A DNA stretch of 38,644 nt from Ministeria vibrans ATCC 50519 (taxonomy: Eukaryota; Opisthokonta; Filasterea), in assembly GCA_943704425.1 (NCBI GenBank), contig CALSCP010001569.1, forward strand, positions 1 to 38,644. Reading direction: 5' to 3'. Positions within the stretch are counted from its first letter, which is position 1. Every line of letters starts with the position of its first letter. The notes below the pieces were generated by a model. It was not told where the DNA came from, did not search any database, and saw nothing but the letters and a program-made list of their open reading frames with translations. Below, piece after piece: positions 32,814 through 38,644 of this stretch. Position numbers and translations under genes: made by a program.

Positions 32814-35800
32814 ATGTCTCGCCGACGTGTCGATCGTTCATCAAGTTACACCGCTTCTTATGGCACGGACGTGTTGCCGGTCATGACGGAACCGTCTAAA
32901 CACCGCAAAAGGTACAACAACATCACGCTCTCCCCCCTCCCCCGCACGGCCTCTCGCGCCCTTCTGCTCACCATCGCGCCGCCTATTTATAGCTCCAAGG
33001 GCCGCAAGAGTGCCAACGTCCATGCCGTGAACCTGAGCAATGCGCGCATCACGGGTGTCATTCCGGAGAGCACCTTGCTACAATTGCTGCAGTCGGAAAA
33101 GAGACTGAGTGACGGTGGCCGCGTCAAACGGCGTGCGGGAACAGGTACCCCGTTTGCCAATGCGCTCAAGTGCCCTTTACCCCCTACGTCTTACCTAAAA
33201 ACAACGGAACAGCCCCTCAAGAGGCGATTATCTTTTTTTTTCTTCTTTTTTCGTTGCCCCTGCCAACCAACATGAAAACCCACAATCTCGCTTATTTTCC
33301 CGCAATCTTTCATCCCTCGACACTCCCACTTGATGTATAACTGCATGTATGTATGTTTTTTCCTCTTACAACCCCCTTTCCTCCAACATTAACCAGAATC
33401 AATTTTTAATATCCGCCATCATAATAATAATATTTTTATTGTAGCCAACTCGTCGTCCATGACAACGGGCGCCACAGTCGCGCTACGGCCCTCGCGTCAT
33501 CTGCACAGCATGGTGGGCGAGGCGTCCAATGACGATGAGGAGATGGCGCGTGCCAAACGGTACCTCGACATGGCACGCGAGCACCTGTCGCACGAGGAGG
33601 ATGAGGAAGCAGTGCAGATTGCCATTGGCAATGCTCTCGCCGTCGTGAATCGAGCCAAGGGCCATCACACGCATGCGCACTCGTCCCCCGATCACCATCA
33701 TCATCAACAACAACTCAAGGGTGCCGGTGTGCGACGTACCCAAAGTACCATGTCCGAGTCATATGAGGTGCACTCGTCGTCACACGCCAACAAGCGACGC
33801 ATCGCTGCGCAAGAGGTCGAGCTGATGCGCCGCGAAGTCGAAGAGCTCCGTCTTGAACTGCAGTCTACCAAGACGGAACTTACTTCACGCGAAGAGGACC
33901 TGGAGCGTAGCCAAAACGAGGCACGACGACAACAGCACGAGCAGACGCTGGAGATGACGCAGTTGGCGGAGCAACGCGAACGCGAGCGACTCGAAAAGCT
34001 TCAAGAAGAGCTGGAGACAATGCGCAAGGCGTGGGGACTCACGTACGATCGACTTGAGGGTACCGAGCGAGCACTGGAGTTGCTTCAACGCAAAACGGAC
34101 ACAGACGACTCGAAGATGCGCGAACTGGAAGAGAAGACAATGCGCGCCGAGCTGGAACTGGAGCGCACGGGACAAGAACTGGAGCGACAACGCGAGCTGC
34201 GCGAACGCGAACGACGTGAGCGAGAAGAACGGGAACGAAAACGAGCGGAGGCGGAGAAAAAGTCGCTGATGCAGCAGCAGAGGTCGGAAGAGACGAACGG
34301 TAGCAAGAAGAGCAGTGATTCACTGGCGGAGATTGAGGCGCGCATTCTCAAGGCAGTGCAGCGCGAGCATGACGCCACCGCCCCGCAGGGGGCCAAGGGA
34401 AAGTTGGTGCGCGAACGACAGGACGACGACGACATGTACCTGACGCGCGAAGAGCTGATTGCGCGCCGTGTCGAGTCGGAGCTGCGTCGACGCATGGAGG
34501 CCGAGGTGCGCGAGCAGGTTCTGGCCGAGCTGGAGCGGGCACCCAAAACAGTCGACACGCAGACGGACGCGAGCGACGTGACGCCCCAGCACACGCTCAA
34601 GCGCAACAAGTCGGTCCAGCGAGAGCGCACGGAGGTCAAGGTGGGCGACGAATGCGGCGATGGCTCGCGCGTCGTCAGTGTGTCGGGAGCAAGTCCAACC
34701 TATGCGCCCGGCACCAGGCGCACACACAAGGTCACCCGCCGTCGCCGCCACCACTCGACATTGGGCTCGCAAGACAGCGCCGAGATGGGCGGCGAAGAGG
34801 CCATGCAACAGCATTACGACGAGGGTGGTGCACGTGGTGCGCGCGCGTCGTCATCCATGTCGATGACCAACATGGCAGACGTCGACCCGCAGGTGGACTC
34901 AGCGCTGGCCGGCCTTCGCTCAGAGCTTTCGCGCGTGCAGGCACACCAGCAGGCTCTGCAGATCTCGCGCCACCAGGGAGCGCTCTTTGCGGCCAGCTCT
35001 GCGTCGAACGGCGCCACTCCGCGCGGTAGTCCCATGCCGATGCGCGCTTCACCTGCTCAGCTGCGCTCCGCAAGCACTGCCAGCTTTGGACCTCCTCAGG
35101 CGGTGACAGATGCCACAGCGGGCGAGGAGTACCGCCGTTCAGTGATCACTCGCCAGCGCAGTCTCCAGTCGCTCGTGGGCACTGGTACCGGTACAGGTAG
35201 TGCTGCCATGGCCATTGAGCTGAATCGGCGTGCGGGCGGGCGCACCAGCCCCGTCCGCAGTACGTCTCATGCAGTCTCGTCGCAGGCACAGCAGGTGCCT
35301 CTGCAGCAGCGTCTCGAGGCCATGTCGCACGACGCCGATGTGTTGCGCCAGCGTGCGCTGCAGCTGCAGCCTGCCGACGAGTGGGAGCGCATGCTAGCGC
35401 TGCTTGCCGAACTGCGCAAGGTCTTGGTCAAGCTGCCACCCATGATCCGCAATCGCACTTGGCTCGCCGTCGCCACACGTCACGTTGCCACTGCGTCCAG
35501 CACCCTCGCCGACCTCATGCAGCGTTTTCCAGCCTACCTTGCGCAATCTTCGGACCGTACCACCGCCGACACCTTTCTGGCAAACGGTCAGGCATTTCGC
35601 ACCAACGTCGAGCGTGTCACGACTGGCCAGGCCGTCTCGGAGAGTCAGATGCTCCGCTCCATCAGCGATGCGCAGGAGTCCACCTCCGCCATGCACCAGG
35701 TTGTCGCCGGCGCTCGTCACCGCCAACAGCCCATTTCGCCATACGCCTCGTCGAGCACAGCTGTTGTGCCTCCCGTCATCACTACGGCGCCTACGCCCGA

Positions 35801-35819
35801 GCCCACCTCAGTCAACTGA
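32814..35819 (+). CDS. Large coiled-coil protein of unknown function
   Basis: Exon 1 (32814-33144) and exon 2 (33445-35819) join in phase across a 300-bp intron. Exon 1 probably contains a further 81-bp intron (32912-32992, GTACAA to TTATAG); because 81 is a multiple of three, the frame stays open either way, giving 874 residues if spliced or 901 if retained. The protein has a short basic N-terminus, a His/Gln-rich stretch near 33660-33720, a long Glu/Arg-rich coiled coil (about 33790-34300), a second helix near 34330-34540 and a Ser/Ala-rich tail ending in a helical region (about 35290-35700). No catalytic domain or membrane segment is seen. A cytoskeletal or centrosomal role would fit but is not shown. 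Confidence 0.8.
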
Positions 35820-35958
35820 TTGTGAACTGATCATGTGAATCGCGAAGTAAAACAAATTATTTCATTCTTTTTTCTCTTTTTATTCATATTTTTGGTGTCA
35901 AGCGCGTTGTGGCGTCCCCTAATCGGTATCAGTCGTTGTTCGACTGTGTGAGGCAGTG

Positions 35959-36465
35959 ATGGCGCCACCGCAATTGAAAGGTGTCGACATCAAACCATAA
36001 CAATTGACGTTTGAAATCCAAGATTGAACTTGTCGCTTTTTCTCGTAGGGTAAGTGAACAGGGCTAGCATACGGCCGGGGAGGGGAGAGAGCTTCTCTAG
36101 TGTAACCGGTGCGTGCTGCGTAGACTCATTCTGCTTTCGTTTCTGGCGTCAATGGGCGTTCTGATGATCATTCTGGCGTGCACTCAGTTTGGCCATGTCT
36201 TCTGGCCCATGCTCGTCGGTAGGCGCCCTCCCCCGCCGCCCCCCTCCCCGCGGGGATGCTGACCCGCACCCCCCTGCCCGTCTGTAGGTCTGACGTACGT
36301 CCTTGCGCCCATCCCCACTCTCATCGGCAATCGCTGTTCGCGCGACTCCTTCTCCTACTCCGCCCGCAATCCCTGCATGGAGGTCGCGTACTTCATGACG
36401 TCGGCCATCGTTGTCAGTGGCTTTGGCATTCCAATTGTCCTGGGACACGCCAAGGCTGTAAGACC

Positions 36466-36505
<40 letters not shown>

Positions 36506-36655
36506 GTGGTATTGTCGCTTACCGTTTGCTCCTTTCCCTTTCAGATTCAAGTGGGTGCGATGGTGTTGACCCTGCTTGGCAATCTTCTTGTGTTCCTCAC
36601 CATTGTGCTCTACATCAAGTTTTTCGGCGGGTCGCGCGATGACGACAGCTGGTGA
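35959..36655 (+). CDS. VPS55: VPS55/LEPROT endosomal membrane protein
   Basis: Proposed exons 35959-35980, 36049 (one nucleotide), 36124-36218, 36288-36457 and 36545-36655 give 132 residues, matching LEPROT (131). The chain has four membrane helices and the family blocks VLAPIPTLIG, SGFGIPIVLGHA, VGAMVLTLLGN and an acidic tail RDDDSW. VPS55 works with VPS68 in late endosome to vacuole sorting; the animal homologue LEPROT regulates receptor trafficking. The first 22-base exon gives MAPPQLK; only insertion of the single G at 36049, flanked by TAG and GTAAGT, restores phase and produces KGLILLSFLASMG, the expected family N-terminus. If that exon is not real, the start may be the ATG within exon 3 (MGVLMII) with a shortened first helix. 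Intron 4 carries a GT microsatellite. Confidence 0.88.
36049..36049 (+). other. Putative single-nucleotide microexon of VPS55
   Basis: The sequence TTTTTCTCGTAG then G then GTAAGT leaves one exonic base between a strong acceptor and a strong donor. The flanking introns become 68 and 74 bp, the normal size here, instead of one 143-bp intron with a broken frame. Confidence 0.6.
36468..36503. repeat. (GT)n microsatellite in VPS55 intron 4
   Basis: About 17 GT units follow the donor site of the last intron of VPS55. Confidence 0.9.
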
Positions 36656-36819
36656 TGGTGACGCGCATGTCGAACCAAACTCAAAACAATCATGAATGTA
36701 TAACAACATTATAATATTCTAACGAAGGCAAACATTGTATCTTGCTTTACTGGAAAGGGGTGGAGGAAAAAAAAAACAAATTAAAATGGAGGGGACGAAA
36801 GAGCAGAAGGCAAGGAGAA

Positions 36820-38414
36820 TCAGTGAGGAGGGGAGGATTGAGCGACAATGTCGGGAAGATCCGTGTGCGAGACATCGAGACCAAGGGAGACAGCACGGTC
36901 CATCATGCCCACAATGGCCTTGCGCCCAATTGCATTCTACGCCAGCGACGAGACGGGACAAACAAACAGAGGAAGGTCAATGAGTGCAAAGTGTGGGTCA
37001 ATAAAGTGAACAAAGGTGAGTGAGTGTTCACGAGTGCACGGTGCGTCTGTGCGAATACGCGGATGTGAATATAATGTATAACATATATTACCTGCTCGGG
37101 TGTCTTTGCCTTGGTCTTAATCTCTGTGTACACCTGTGATACGGCATTGAGGAATGCCTCACGGCTCTTCGGTGTCCACGATGGGTTTAGCCGCCCTTGC
37201 GTCGACGGAAACATCTTCTCCATCTCCGACACTGACTGAGCGTGCTTTTGTGCCTCGGCACTCGACAACTATGTAACATGAAAAGTTCACTTTCCGCCGC
37301 ACACAAACACATAATATGTATCTTATATTCAAACACACACACACGCACACACACACACACACTCCCTACCTCAAGAAGGTCCTTTTGAGTAACCTTGACG
37401 CCATCATTTTGTGCAGCGGCCACAAGTCGCTCCAGAACCTCATGGCCAATCTCGCGCGCAGCCTTGGTTGTGCCCAGACGCGAAACCTCGTCGGCCACGC
37501 CCGCAATCACAACCTTGTACTGCGACTTGTCCGGCACCGTCCAGTCCCCACTCAGCATTCCCTTGCACGACGGGTACATCTCCTCTGCCTCTTTTACAAA
37601 CTTCGCCTGCGACGCAGCATTCTGCTCCGGTGTCCCATAGTACTCACGCATCTACAACAATTAAAAAAAAAATTAAAGAAAAAGAGAAAGAAAAAGACAC
37701 AAGCCGAGTTAGAATCTCTCAAACAACAACAACAACAAAAAATAACAAAAACTAAACAAAAAAAAATAGTCAATGCTCACCAATGCAAAGTTTTCCCAAT
37801 GAGCGCGCCAGCCCACATCTGCTAATCGAGCGTTCACCTGTGAGCACCACATTTCGCGCTCCTTCACCCAGTCGGTCCGCCTGAAAAACTCATTCGAATC
37901 GATGTGGAGCAGGTTGTAAATCTCCTCCTCGTTCCACGGGTAGAGCGGCGCAGCCGTGTCGTCGCGCTTGTACAGCTGCTCGGGAAGCGGCGGCGGGATG
38001 TTGCGCTCGTACGTAGAACCACCAGGGTCCGCCGGATCTGCACAGCGTATGGAGTGTGTGTGAGTGTGCGTGTGGGTGGGGGTGTGCGTGTGAGTGTGAG
38101 TGAGAGAAGAGTTGAAAACGATCAAAACATGGGTTTTTTTTTTCGTTGACGCAGTGCCGTCGCATCCACAAGTCATTGTTCGCCACGAGCCTTGCAGATC
38201 AGACGCAACGGACAGCACCCCGGCCCCTGGGCCTGGCGCCGGGCGCGCTGTCCGTGCACACGGCCCGCCATTCCCTCCTTTTCCCTTTTTTTCTCTTTTC
38301 CTTACGTATATATGGTTGTGGATGAAGAATTTCGAAGAGCTCTTTCTCGCCAGCCTCGACGATCATCCCTGCTGCTCTGGGGTCGGTCACATTGCGGTTC
38401 TTTTCGAATCGATC
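36820..38414 (-). CDS. NDUFB9: Complex I LYR subunit NDUFB9 with C-terminal extension (5' end missing)
   Basis: Exons seen, in coding order: 38306-38414, 37781-38037, 37370-37651, 37092-37268 and 36820-36936, all in phase, 313 residues plus stop. The first visible segments DRFEKNRN, EAGEKELFEILHPQPYI and DPGGSTYERN match human NDUFB9 (B22), a LYR-family accessory subunit of mitochondrial complex I that binds acyl carrier protein. The N-terminal exon with the LYR motif lies right of the window. After a conserved-like WNEEEIYNLL region, the chain continues about 200 residues beyond the normal end. That extension contains two related units: EAEEMYPSCKGML...KVTQKDLLE and EMEKMFPSTQGRL...VSHTDLPDIV. 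I do not recognise this repeated domain. Introns hold CA and GT/GA runs. Confidence 0.85.
38041..38104. repeat. GT/GA-rich simple repeat in NDUFB9 intron
   Basis: Interrupted GTGT and GAGT runs follow exon 2 in the plus-strand reading; a CA-rich counterpart is at 37335-37362 in another intron of the same gene. Both are ordinary intronic microsatellites. Confidence 0.8.
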
Positions 38415-38644
38415 CTGCAAGAAGAAGAGCAACTTAGAAAAAACGAAAACGCCTTGTCTCTCCTGGAAGACGGCCAAAGGAGCAGGGCGCGCCGACGCGA
38501 ACCCGTCCTGTATTGGCCCATGATGGGGTTCCGCGCGCTACCGTGCCGTATGGCGTTTCTGTTTTTGGGCTGATGTTCTTGTCAAAAAAAAGGAAATCAA
38601 TCACAAACATTGCCAACTCTTCAGAATCGCCAGTCCTTATCAAC
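38415..38644 (-). other. Right edge, upstream of NDUFB9 exon
   Basis: Reading leftwards, this stretch ends in TTCTTCTTGCAG, the acceptor for the first visible NDUFB9 exon. A frame is open across part of it, but it has no LYR motif and no match to the expected preceding residues, so it is probably intron; the start exon should lie beyond 38644. Confidence 0.4.

Overview
This window is nuclear DNA of a unicellular (or at least non-model) eukaryote. The genes are split by many short GT-AG introns, mostly 60-150 bp. Intergenic spaces are often only 100-250 bp, AATAAA signals follow some genes, and TTAGGG/CCCTAA telomere-type repeats lie at the left end. Gene content (peroxin PEX16, complex I subunit NDUFB9, VPS55/LEPROT, a UBE3A-type ligase, ECM29, a CCDC66-like protein) implies mitochondria, peroxisomes and probably cilia. 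I cannot name the species. Exon models were built by hand from splice signals, reading phase and remembered family alignments; nearly all add up to whole codons.

Left arm (1-10.6 kb). An open frame runs off the left edge on the minus strand, contains in-frame telomeric repeats and looks like a retrotransposon endonuclease region. Next come two large, divergently transcribed NLR-like genes: a ROCO protein (about 22 nearly identical LRRs, then Roc GTPase and COR; minus) and a four-exon gene (plus) whose spliced product has a HEPN-like domain, one transmembrane helix, a STAND/NB-ARC-type NTPase and TPR-like repeats. This pair is the best candidate for an undescribed system, possibly intracellular sensing or innate immunity.

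Middle (11.6-22.3 kb). A ten-exon secreted M14 carboxypeptidase A follows a short N gap flanked by identical 112-bp copies. Then comes a UBE3A-like N-terminal part with an AZUL zinc finger, the complete proteasome adaptor ECM29, a second N gap, and the C-terminal lobe of a UBE3A-type HECT domain. The two ends of one ligase thus lie either side of ECM29, with the middle missing: an assembly error, a nested gene or a broken gene.

Right arm (22.3-38.6 kb). Tightly packed genes: two coiled-coil proteins (minus, the second CCDC66-like), a six-exon Ser/Pro-rich disordered protein (plus), a mitochondrial-type zinc alcohol dehydrogenase (minus) divergent from PEX16 (plus, nine exons), a divergent topoisomerase IB (plus), a large coiled-coil protein (plus), VPS55/LEPROT (plus; its best model needs a 1-nucleotide exon), and an NDUFB9 complex I subunit (minus, 5' end outside the window) with an unusual duplicated C-terminal extension.
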